Below are positions 1 to 6,129 of a stretch of DNA of 13,254 nucleotides, in pieces. The DNA is from Verrucomicrobiia bacterium (GTDB lineage Bacteria > Verrucomicrobiota > Verrucomicrobiia > Opitutales > Opitutaceae), in assembly GCA_030424825.1 (NCBI GenBank), contig JAUHWE010000052.1, forward strand, positions 1 through 13,254. Direction: 5' to 3'. The position numbers were made by a program, and so were the translations under genes. The stretch's first letter is position 1. Every line of letters starts with the position of its first letter. A model generated the notes under the pieces. It was not told the origin of the DNA. It worked only from the letters and a program-made list of their open reading frames with translations, and made no database searches.

Positions 1-965
1 CCGCGTTCGTTATTGATAATCTGTCCCGAAATCACATCGACCGCGGCTTGTCCCATTGCTAAATGGTCATATCTGATTCCGCTCAGATCCTTTTTCTCGG
101 TGATTTGAGGCCGGGCAAACCCGATGTCTTCTGGCACAGACCGACCGCTTCCCAGAATCCAATCCAATGCGAAGTCGTAACCGCTAATGACAACGTCAGG
201 GTCGTATCTGTCCAGCCACGTTAGAAAGTCTGTTTTGTCCAGTTTTGGCTCAATTAAATGCGGGACATGATCTTGGTGGGGAAGCTGCATTTGCCAGTTG
301 CTGATAACGCTTCGCTGAATGTGGCTGTGGGAACGATCTTGCTCTTCCAGCATTACGAGCCCGGGGCGGCTGTATCCAAAAAGTCGGAGGTTTCTCACGA
401 GGTCGGTCATCCCGCGATGTCGGTCGCATTCGACGGTATGGAAATCCCAAGCGTCAAGAGACGCCCCCATCGTGCAAACGGCAAACCGTTCCCACTCCAT
501 GTTCCACTCCATTGGCTTGATCGGGTGGCGCCAGACGATGAGCCCCATAATGCCGCGGTTGATCAACATCTGATTGAGGTGACCGGACGCGACGTCACGT
601 TTGTTTAACTGGATACGCTCGAGCCCATACCCAAGGGATTTCGCCCGTTGATCGGCTCCAAGGAAAAATTCCTCTTCAAAGACGGGGATTGTCTGCGACA
701 GGCGAGAGGGACTGCGAATTCGCCTGTGGCACAAGTAGGCGAGCTGCGCCTGGAGTTTTTTCTGCTTCGACGAGCGAATGTGAGTTCCTAGTACGGAAAG
801 ATAGGGGTTGGGATTGTATCCCAGTTCTTTAGCTGCCTTGAGTACCCGTTCTGTAGTAGATGAGGAAATCTTGGAATGGCCGCGCAATGCCAGTGATACC
901 GTCATACGCGACACGCCGGCCCGTTCCGCTACCTGTTTCATTGAAACGTTGTAGATCTTCGTCAT
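1..965 (-). CDS. LacI-family transcriptional regulator, C-terminus cut by window edge
   Basis: DNA-binding repressor or activator that would respond to a sugar or sugar derivative. Translating the minus strand from the ATG at 965 gives an open frame of 321 codons to the window edge. Residues about 7-60 form a LacI helix-turn-helix and hinge (MKQVAERAGVSRMTVSLALR, then a KISSSTTERVLKAA segment and LGYNPNPYLS). The rest matches the periplasmic-binding-protein-like ligand domain, and the last visible part (SGIRYDHLAMGQAAVDVI, then a QIINNER segment) is the conserved C-terminal region, so only a few tens of residues are missing. A second ATG at 941 (residue 9) is possible; neither start has a clear Shine-Dalgarno sequence. 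It lies downstream of an aldo/keto reductase on the same strand, separated by a perfect inverted repeat. Ligand and operator cannot be read from the sequence. Confidence 0.93.
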   Translation of the reverse strand, partial: MTKIYNVSMKQVAERAGVSRMTVSLALRGHSKISSSTTERVLKAAKELGYNPNPYLSVLGTHIRSSKQKKLQAQLAYLCHRRIRSPSRLSQTIPVFEEEFFLGADQRAKSLGYGLERIQLNKRDVASGHLNQMLINRGIMGLIVWRHPIKPMEWNMEWERFAVCTMGASLDAWDFHTVECDRHRGMTDLVRNLRLFGYSRPGLVMLEEQDRSHSHIQRSVISNWQMQLPHQDHVPHLIEPKLDKTDFLTWLDRYDPDVVISGYDFALDWILGSGRSVPEDIGFARPQITEKKDLSGIRYDHLAMGQAAVDVISGQIINNER

Positions 966-1064
966 CCGCTAAGATTCAGTAGAGAACTTTTGTAAATGTC
1001 CATTCTGTAGCAGGGGTGGAGGGGATCTTAGAAAGTTTCCAATAAGACAGATTGTATGGATTCC

Positions 1065-1148
1065 TTTTGTAGGGGCGTCGCTTGCGGCGACCGGATCGTT
1101 AGAGCTCTAGCGTCTTGAGCGGTCGCCGCAAGCGACGCCCCTACAAAA
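1065..1148. repeat. Perfect paired palindrome (REPIN-like), family A
   Basis: Two 29-base arms, 1065-1093 and 1120-1148, are exact reverse complements. Each arm starts TTTTGTAGGGGCGTCGC and continues through GGCGACCG, and each can also fold on itself (GTCGC with GCGAC), which is the REP design. The 26-base centre holds the perfect palindrome TAGAGCTCTA (1100-1109), so the whole 84 bases can form one long hairpin. It sits between the aldo/keto reductase stop and the lacI-type gene. There is no T-run after the stem in the minus direction, so a classical terminator is not evident, though the hairpin could affect mRNA decay or readthrough. Confidence 0.9.
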
Positions 1149-1171
1149 AATTCGATTTATGGAACGCTTTC

Positions 1172-2227
1172 TTAGGCCAAAGGCGGAAAACGCTGGGCTC
1201 GATTGGGTTCGGGCTCGGTTTTAGAGAAGTTAGGCAAGAGGGTGAGCTTCATCCAGTCACACGGGTAGCCGTGCTCTCGGGGGAGTTTGGCAGTGAGTCG
1301 ATCGCAATGTTCCTGTGGCAGGTCCCATTCGCCGGATTCGAGGGAAGGCGCGAGTTGCTCAACGGAGCGGGCGCCTGCCAATACAGATGTTATGGCGTAG
1401 TCCTTCAGTATCCAGGATAAAGCTACGGTGACGGGACTCTTATTGACCTGATCAGCGATTTCGCAGACCATGTCCACCAGTTCAAGAGCCTCGTTCCAAA
1501 TGAATCGGTCATTTAGGATTTCCCCCATTTCCTTGAACCTTGAACCGGGCTCGGGGATATCGACGCCTCGATATTTGCCGGTCAAAAGCCCACTCGCTAA
1601 GGGACTCCAGCACAGGAGGCCCATCCCCTGGTCAACGCATGCGGGAATGATTTCCGTTTCAATGTCGCGTCGGATTAGATTGTAAAGGTATTGTCCTGAA
1701 ATGAAAGGAGCGTATCCGTTTTTCTGTGCGACACCATTTGCTTTGACCAGCTGCCAGGCATAGAGATTGGAACACCCGATGTATCTTACTTTTCCGGACG
1801 TTACCAGGTCGTTGAGAGCGCTCATGGTCTCCTCGATTGGGGTATAGGGATCGGGGCCATGAATCTGGTAGAGATCAATATAGTCGAGATCCATGCGCTT
1901 GAGAGACGCTTCGCAGGCTTCAACGATATGCTTGCGGGAGAGGCCTCGAGCATTCGGGGTGTCGTTCATGGGAAACCAGCATTTGGAGGCAATCACGAGA
2001 TTGTCGCGGTTCTTGCCTTTCAACGTCTTCCCTAAGATGGTTTCCGACTCGGTTTCCGCGTAAAGGTCCGCCGTGTCTATGAAATTGCCTCCGGCATCAA
2101 TGTAGGCATCTACCATTTCCTGGGAAGCTTGCTGATCGCATCCCCAGTCAGTTTTGCCAAAAGTCATGGTGCCCAAGCATACGCGTGAGACGGCTAATCC
2201 GGAATTTCCTAAGTATCGATTTTTCAT
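1172..2227 (-). CDS. Aldo/keto reductase
   Basis: NADPH-dependent oxidoreductase of the aldo/keto reductase superfamily, 351 residues, a normal length, cytoplasmic with no signal peptide. The N-terminus MKNRYLGNSGLAVSRVCLGT is typical. The catalytic tetrad is visible: Asp and Tyr in NFIDTADLYAE (about residues 49-59), Lys in LVIASKCW (about 82) and His in LYQIHGPDP (about 119). VRYIGCSNLYAWQL and the LLCWSPLASGLLTGKY strand-loop fit the cofactor-binding C-terminal half. The ATG at 2227 is the only sensible start; no clear Shine-Dalgarno precedes it. The Pro-rich tail (TEPEPNRAQRFPPLA) ends 24 bases from a REPIN-like hairpin. It is divergent from the sulfatase gene across 425 bases and precedes the LacI gene, suggesting but not proving a sugar-related substrate. 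Confidence 0.95.
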   Translation of the reverse strand: MKNRYLGNSGLAVSRVCLGTMTFGKTDWGCDQQASQEMVDAYIDAGGNFIDTADLYAETESETILGKTLKGKNRDNLVIASKCWFPMNDTPNARGLSRKHIVEACEASLKRMDLDYIDLYQIHGPDPYTPIEETMSALNDLVTSGKVRYIGCSNLYAWQLVKANGVAQKNGYAPFISGQYLYNLIRRDIETEIIPACVDQGMGLLCWSPLASGLLTGKYRGVDIPEPGSRFKEMGEILNDRFIWNEALELVDMVCEIADQVNKSPVTVALSWILKDYAITSVLAGARSVEQLAPSLESGEWDLPQEHCDRLTAKLPREHGYPCDWMKLTLLPNFSKTEPEPNRAQRFPPLA

Positions 2228-2270
2228 AAAAGGTGAATTTGGGTCAAAAGGGTGTTTTTAATTACAGATT

Positions 2271-2286
2271 CCACGGAGTACATAGA
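2271..2286. repeat. Remnant of a CCACGGA-type interspersed repeat
   Basis: CCACGGAGTACATAGA resembles the low-complexity interspersed motif CCACGGAG(N)ACACAGAG that I recall from many PVC and other bacterial genomes. A second relic lies at 4839-4872. It belongs to the 425-base gap 2228-2652, which otherwise holds two REPIN-like palindromes and presumably the divergent promoters of the reductase and sulfatase genes. I see no convincing -35/-10 pair or LacI-type operator there. Confidence 0.35.
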
Positions 2287-2354
2287 TAAATTTCATTTTA
2301 TTGCCGATTCGGTTAGATGCTTCTAAACTTGCTGGAGACTTCGATGGTTAGTTT

Positions 2355-2424
2355 GGTAGCGGGCGATCTCCGAGCGCCTATTGTCCTGACCCACCGATTG
2401 GGCGCTCGGAGATCGCCTGCTACC
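2355..2424. repeat. Paired palindrome (REPIN-like), family C
   Basis: Arms 2355-2378 and 2401-2424 are reverse complements over 24 bases with one mismatch. The arm begins GGTAGCGGGCGATCTCC and ends GAGCGCC. The GTAG head is shared with the other palindromes of the window, but the stem sequence differs. It lies in the divergent intergenic region between the aldo/keto reductase and sulfatase genes. Confidence 0.85.
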
Positions 2425-2502
2425 TTGATAAACCTCGGGACTCTTACGATAGAGTTCTATTGAAAAATAACAGCTACTCAGTAACTTCCATTCGCATTTC
2501 TT

Positions 2503-2574
2503 GTAGGGCCAGCGCTTGCGCTGTGCCGCGTAGGTTACTCCCGAGATACGGCACAGCGCAAGCGCTGGCCCTAC
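2503..2574. repeat. Perfect paired palindrome (REPIN-like), family B
   Basis: Arms 2503-2528 and 2549-2574 are exact reverse complements (26 bases). Each arm starts GTAGGGCCAGCGCTTGCGCT and ends GTGCCG, and contains its own hairpin CAGCGC-TT-GCGCTG, the internal symmetry expected of a REP unit. It lies about 80 bases upstream of the sulfatase start, after family C, so two unrelated palindrome pairs stand side by side. A decayed copy of the same family is at 5029-5100. Confidence 0.9.
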
Positions 2575-2652
2575 GATTCGAGCGTCCAAGAGCACCAACT
2601 ATACAAATCTCCTGTCTTGATTATTGGAGGAATGTGGGATGATAGTCTGGTC

Positions 2653-3999
2653 ATGCGTTTGCTTCGAGCCCTGATTGTTTGCCTATTGTTTGCGTTCTCG
2701 TTGTCGGGAGATGAGAGGCCAAATATCCTTCTGATTTTTACAGACGATCAGGGCATCAATGATGTGGGTTGCTATGGAAGCGAAATTCCGACACCCAATA
2801 TCGATCGCCTTGCACGCGAGGGATTGAAGTTTGAGCAGTGGTATTCGGCCTCGTCCATTTGCACGCCGTCTCGCTTCGGGCTGTTGACTGGTCAGAACCC
2901 GAGCCGCTCTAAAGATCAATTGTTGAGCGCCTTGATGTTTATGGCGGATGAGCACAAAGAAACCGGTATTCAGTCTGGGGAAACGACGATCGCTGAGAAG
3001 CTTCGGGATTCTGGCTACGATACGACTTTAATTGGAAAATGGCATTTAGGTCATGGAGGTAAGGATCTCCTGCCCACGCGACATGGATTCCAGTCTTTCA
3101 TTGGCCATACAGGGGGATGTATCGATTTCTTCACGATGACCTACGGAAACATTCCGGATTGGTACCATCAGGAAGTTCTGGTAAGCGAGAACGGGTATGC
3201 GACGGAATTGATTACCGATGAGGCAATTTCCTATCTTGAGAAGCGTAAGTCTGAAGAAGAGCCGTTTTTTCTCTACCTCGCCTACAATGCACCGCATTTT
3301 GGGAAAGGCTGGAGCCCCAGCACGCAAACGCCAATCAACATCATGCAGCCCCAAGCCGAAGACTTGAAACGGGTTTCAGGCATTGAGGACAAAGTGCGTC
3401 GGGAGTTTGCAGCCATGACAGTATCTCTGGACGACGGAGTGGGAAAAGTGATGATGTCGCTCGAGGCGAATGGCCTAGCTGAGGATACGCTGGTGATTTT
3501 TCTGACGGATCATGGAGGAGACCCCGTCTATGGGGGGAACAATCTGCCCTACCGGGGGAATAAGGCTTCGCTTTTTGACGGCGGGTTGAAGGTTCCCTGT
3601 ATCATGCGTTGGCCGGGCAAAATCGAGGCGGGAAGCGTAAGCGATTCCGTTTGCAGTTCGCTTGATCTTTATCCGACTTTTTGCGGATTGGCGGGTGTTC
3701 CGGCAAAAAATCCTAAATTGGACGGCAGGGATCTGGCTCCTGTATTGTTCGAATCAGAGCACTGGAGGGATCGCACGCTTTTTTGGGAGCTAGGGGCCCA
3801 TGCGGAGCTCGGACGAAATCCCTGGAGCGCTGTCCGGTCAGGAGATTGGAAGTATTTGCAAACCCCCGACGAGGGCGAGTTTCTGTTCAATATCGCCAAG
3901 GATCCCTTTGAAAAGCGAAACCTCGTGCCGGTTGAGCCAGAACGCTTCAAAGCGCTCAAGGCGTTGCGAGATGATTTGTCTAAGACGTATCGTAATTGA
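2653..3999 (+). CDS. Secreted S1-family sulfatase (formylglycine-dependent)
   Basis: Type I sulfatase that would hydrolyse sulfate esters, probably on a polysaccharide or sugar, outside the cytoplasm. From the ATG at 2653 the product is 448 residues with a signal peptide MRLLRALIVCLLFAFSLSG, cleaved near residue 19. Visible family features: metal-binding FTDDQG (Asp31-Asp32), the C-x-P-x-R motif CTPSR with Cys70 as predicted formylglycine, IGKWHLGH, and a second metal site TDHGG (Asp286-His287). The frame extends upstream to ATG 2632 and TTG 2617, but those add residues before a good signal peptide. GGAGG at 2626-2630 lies only 1 base before ATG 2632 and 22 before 2653, so the start remains uncertain. 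A Cys-type site needs a formylglycine-generating enzyme, not seen here. Substrate is unknown. Confidence 0.95.
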   Translation: MRLLRALIVCLLFAFSLSGDERPNILLIFTDDQGINDVGCYGSEIPTPNIDRLAREGLKFEQWYSASSICTPSRFGLLTGQNPSRSKDQLLSALMFMADEHKETGIQSGETTIAEKLRDSGYDTTLIGKWHLGHGGKDLLPTRHGFQSFIGHTGGCIDFFTMTYGNIPDWYHQEVLVSENGYATELITDEAISYLEKRKSEEEPFFLYLAYNAPHFGKGWSPSTQTPINIMQPQAEDLKRVSGIEDKVRREFAAMTVSLDDGVGKVMMSLEANGLAEDTLVIFLTDHGGDPVYGGNNLPYRGNKASLFDGGLKVPCIMRWPGKIEAGSVSDSVCSSLDLYPTFCGLAGVPAKNPKLDGRDLAPVLFESEHWRDRTLFWELGAHAELGRNPWSAVRSGDWKYLQTPDEGEFLFNIAKDPFEKRNLVPVEPERFKALKALRDDLSKTYRN

Positions 4000-4020
4000 A
4001 TTATGGATTATTTTGAGTTA

Positions 4021-4076
4021 GTAGGGGTGTCTCTCGCGGCGACCGCAGAACCAGTAACATCTTCAATAAGCGGTCG
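4021..4076. repeat. Decayed paired palindrome, family A
   Basis: GTAGGGGTGTCTCTCGCGGC at 4021-4040 followed by GACCGC matches the arm of the element at 1065-1148 with a few substitutions. The partner arm survives only as GCGGTCG (4070-4076), complementary to CGACCGC at 4040-4046; the rest is no longer symmetrical. It fills the space between the sulfatase and the lipoprotein gene. Confidence 0.7.
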
Positions 4077-4108
4077 TTGCTTCAAAAATGCTATTTAGGC
4101 CCATTAAC

Positions 4109-4822
4109 ATGAAATTCTTCTCACTGCTCTTTGCCTTGTTGGTTTGCGTTGGATGCTCCTCTCCAGAGCCCAAACAACTGGTCATGGTCACTGGCGCGGA
4201 TCCGGATCATGCTTATTTGCAAAAACAAGTCGCGTTTCTGTCGGCGGTGTTTGAATCAGTCGGATACGGGCTCGTGGTGGAAAAGCACCAATCGCAGAAA
4301 TGCTTCGAGCTGTCGAATGCAGGACTAGTCGATGGCGAGATGTGGCGCATTGAAGGAGTGGATAGACAGTATCAGAATCTGGTTCGCGTTCCGCCGGCGA
4401 TATGGGCACATCCCGAGTTAGCATTTGTAAAGGGGGACATCGACTTAGAAGGGTGGGAGTCGCTGGCTCCTTACCGCGTCGCCTTTCGGAAAGGGACTAA
4501 GGTCGTTGAAGACAATATTGAAGGAATCGTTTCCCGACCCTATCCGGTCGACACGGTAGCGGAAGCGTTTGAGATGTTAGCGAAGGGAGAAGTCGATGTC
4601 GTTATGTCGGACAATATCGATGGTACTTTGTTGTACGGGAGTGATAAGTACAAAGAGAGCGGTATTCGGATGATTGAGAAACCAATCGACGAAGCTCTAC
4701 TGTTTACGTATTTTAATAAGAAGCACGCAGGACTGATCTCGGTGGTGGCCAAGGCGATTATCGAGAAGAAATGGGATGGGACGTATCAGGAATTGGTCGG
4801 TGAACCACCAATAGCGGATTGA
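4109..4822 (+). CDS. Lipoprotein of the extracellular solute-binding protein type (SBP family 3-like)
   Basis: Predicted lipid-anchored periplasmic protein of 237 residues. MKFFSLLFALLVCVGC gives a short hydrophobic leader and a lipobox-like end with Cys16, although Cys at -3 is unusual. The mature part has the two-lobe binding-protein pattern: an early strand KQLVMVTGAD, LSNAGLVDGEMWRI near residue 70, the hinge-like LAPYRVAFRKGTKVVED, EAFEMLAKGEVDVVMSDN, and a C-terminal VVAKAIIEKKWDGTYQELVG. This resembles amino-acid-type solute-binding domains that also occur as orphan sensors. The frame extends to ATG 4088, but the lipoprotein signal favours 4109. No permease or ATPase gene is adjacent. 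It follows the sulfatase on the same strand after 109 bases containing a REP relic. Ligand unknown. Confidence 0.75.
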   Translation: MKFFSLLFALLVCVGCSSPEPKQLVMVTGADPDHAYLQKQVAFLSAVFESVGYGLVVEKHQSQKCFELSNAGLVDGEMWRIEGVDRQYQNLVRVPPAIWAHPELAFVKGDIDLEGWESLAPYRVAFRKGTKVVEDNIEGIVSRPYPVDTVAEAFEMLAKGEVDVVMSDNIDGTLLYGSDKYKESGIRMIEKPIDEALLFTYFNKKHAGLISVVAKAIIEKKWDGTYQELVGEPPIAD

Positions 4823-4838
4823 TCGGGAATTTGTTTAT

Positions 4839-4872
4839 AAACCACGGACTGCAAGAAGGTACAGAGTGGTTT
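4839..4872. repeat. Inverted repeat and CCACGGA-type relic after the lipoprotein gene
   Basis: AAACCAC (4839-4845) pairs with GTGGTTT (4866-4872) around a 20-base loop, 17 bases after the stop codon. The inside (ACGGACTGCAAGAAGG, then TACAGAG) resembles a decayed CCACGGAG/ACACAGAG interspersed repeat like the one at 2271. No T-run follows, so terminator function is doubtful. It opens the 301-base gap 4823-5123, which otherwise contains only two palindrome pairs. Confidence 0.35.
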
Positions 4873-4910
4873 GTATCAAAGCTGCGACAAGGAGAGCAGA
4901 TCCTATCTCC

Positions 4911-4971
4911 GAAGGAGCGGCTTTATGCCGCGATCGCATAGGAATAAATCACGGTGTTAAATTACTCCTAC
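4911..4971. repeat. REP-like element, family D, intact left arm and decayed right arm
   Basis: The left arm at 4911-4939 reads GAAGGAGCGGCTTTATGCCG then CGATCGCAT, with internal hairpin CGGC-TTTAT-GCCG; this closely resembles well-known AGGAGCGGCTTTA-type REP sequences. The reverse complement of 4943-4971 starts GTAGGAGTAATTTAACACCG and continues TGATTTATT. It matches the left arm at 16 of 29 positions, and 8 of the 13 differences are transitions, so it looks like a decayed partner arm. A short inverted repeat TCCTAT (4901-4906) / ATAGGA (4938-4943) also brackets the left arm. Confidence 0.6.
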
Positions 4972-5028
4972 ATTGGATGAATGTATTTTTCCATACTGCC
5001 ATGGTTGATTCGTAGCCAATTCTCCATC

Positions 5029-5100
5029 GTAGGGCCATCGCTCGCGCTGTGCCGCATATTGGAAAAAACCTATGCAGCTCAGCCCCGTTCCGGGCCAACG
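5029..5100. repeat. Decayed paired palindrome, family B
   Basis: GTAGGGCCATCGCTCGCGCT at 5029-5048 followed by GTGCCGCATA is a family B arm (compare 2503-2528). The partner at 5071-5100 begins TATGCAGCTCAGC and keeps GGCC near its end, matching the expected reverse complement at the inner end and around GGCC but not in between. It stands 24 bases from the stop codon of the HD-domain gene. Confidence 0.65.
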
Positions 5101-5123
5101 GGATCTCCCACGTTGAATCGATC

Positions 5124-5543
5124 CTAAAAATTCCGAGTCAGTCTCTCTAAGCCCTTGGCGTACTTCTTAATCTGCCTCGGAGTGGGGTGATCCGCCAAAT
5201 TTGAGATCATGTCGGCGATTTTCACTTTTGAGGCTAAGTCTGAAGAAGCGACTCTTTCGAGATATAATTCGTAGCTGACACCCTTGGTCTTTGTCAGCAA
5301 ACGTATAGCGCTTACATGTTTCTCTGGAATGCCCTTTTCGATCAGATCGTTTTCAGTGACCTCACAATCCTCGAGGACGTCGTGCAACCACGCAACGATT
5401 TGGGCATCTTCGTCTTCACCGACTTTCGAGACGACCGTTCTGGGATGTTCAATGTAGGGAACAATGCCACCCCGACGGTACTGTCCCTTGTGGGCTTCCG
5501 TAGCGATTTGTTCTGCGAGTGCGACGATTTTGGATAAGTTCAT
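5124..5543 (-). CDS. Single-domain HD hydrolase, SpoT/MESH1-like
   Basis: Small phosphohydrolase of 139 residues with the HD fold of the RelA/SpoT hydrolase half; the likely reaction is removal of pyrophosphate from (p)ppGpp or a related nucleotide in the cytoplasm. Motifs with the ATG at 5543: EAHKGQYRRGG (16-26), PYIEHP with His33, VAWLHDVLED with His54-Asp55 and Glu58-Asp59, and KIADMISNLADH near the C-terminus. There is no synthetase, TGS or ACT domain. The frame extends upstream to 5615, but the added segment is unlike the family and MNLSKIVALAEQIA is a typical N-terminus. It lies 58 bases downstream of the GNAT gene on the same strand, so the two may be co-transcribed. Alarmone specificity is inferred; a general HD phosphohydrolase is the alternative. 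Confidence 0.88.
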   Translation of the reverse strand: MNLSKIVALAEQIATEAHKGQYRRGGIVPYIEHPRTVVSKVGEDEDAQIVAWLHDVLEDCEVTENDLIEKGIPEKHVSAIRLLTKTKGVSYELYLERVASSDLASKVKIADMISNLADHPTPRQIKKYAKGLERLTRNF

Positions 5544-5601
5544 AGGAATGAAGCCCGATGGCTCGATTGAGATACCCATCGAGATTGAGAAACTAAACGT
5601 T

Positions 5602-6018
5602 CTATTTAGGATCAATCTCCGGACCTATGACCCAGGCCCGTGGGTTGTGTTCAAATCCGATTTTGGGATAGTAGTCGTTGGCTTTGGGGGCGGCGAGCAG
5701 GGTTAGCATACAGGTCGGCTCGAGCGCTGCGCGGGTTTGCGAGATCAGTTCGGTCCCGATCCCCATTTTCTGGTAGTCGCTATGGACGGCCAAATCTGCC
5801 AAGTACGCCACATAGGCGAAATCCGTCAAGCTCCTCGAAATCCCAACGAGCTGGTCGCCGTCCCAGGCGGTAATAATCAGATTGGCATTGCGTATCATTG
5901 CTTCCATGACAGAAACGTTTTCCAGCGGTCTTCGCTCGCCTAATGTGGATTGGCGGTAAAGAGTGATTACCGCATCAATGTCGAGGTCGTTGCCCGATTT
6001 GTATGTTATCGAATTCAT
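5602..6018 (-). CDS. GNAT-family N-acetyltransferase
   Basis: Acetyl-CoA-dependent acyltransferase of 138 residues, about the minimal GNAT length. Motif A is clear: LADLAVHSDYQKMGIGTELI (about 73-92), with the pyrophosphate-binding QKMGIG at 83-88. LVGISRSLTDFAYVAYLADL supplies strand 4, and NDYYPKIGF (114-122) is the usual C-terminal element. The ATG at 6018 is preceded by AGGA about ten bases upstream on the minus strand, supporting this start. The substrate cannot be inferred; such stand-alone proteins acetylate amines of small molecules or proteins. It precedes the HD hydrolase gene in the same direction and follows the esterase gene after 111 bases in which I see no signal. Confidence 0.93.
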   Translation of the reverse strand: MNSITYKSGNDLDIDAVITLYRQSTLGERRPLENVSVMEAMIRNANLIITAWDGDQLVGISRSLTDFAYVAYLADLAVHSDYQKMGIGTELISQTRAALEPTCMLTLLAAPKANDYYPKIGFEHNPRAWVIGPEIDPK

Positions 6019-6129
6019 TTTCGTTTTTCCTAAAGGTGAGGGAAGTACACGGTTGAAGCTGCGGCCATGTGCGTTGTTGAGCCGTAGTCATCACAGCTTT
6101 GGTTTGCCGGTATACGTTGTGGTGGTTTG

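Noticed and set aside
258..608. Plus-strand open frame of 116 codons over the LacI gene
   Set aside because: It is antisense to a clearly LacI-like frame and its translation shows no domain or protein-like pattern.
1065..1148. Rho-independent terminator for the aldo/keto reductase
   Set aside because: The stem is far longer than usual and in the minus direction it is followed by ACAAAAGG, not a T-run.
1065..2574. Inverted repeats considered as a CRISPR array
   Set aside because: The repeats are inverted pairs of different sequences, not direct repeats with regular spacers, and no cas gene is present.
2323..2598. Minus-strand open frame of 91 codons in the reductase-sulfatase gap
   Set aside because: It runs through both inverted repeats; the reading frame is a by-product of their symmetry.
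2653..4822. Polysaccharide utilisation locus around the sulfatase
   Set aside because: No SusC/SusD pair, sulfatase-maturing enzyme or glycoside hydrolase cluster is in the window; the only neighbours are an orphan lipoprotein and repeats.
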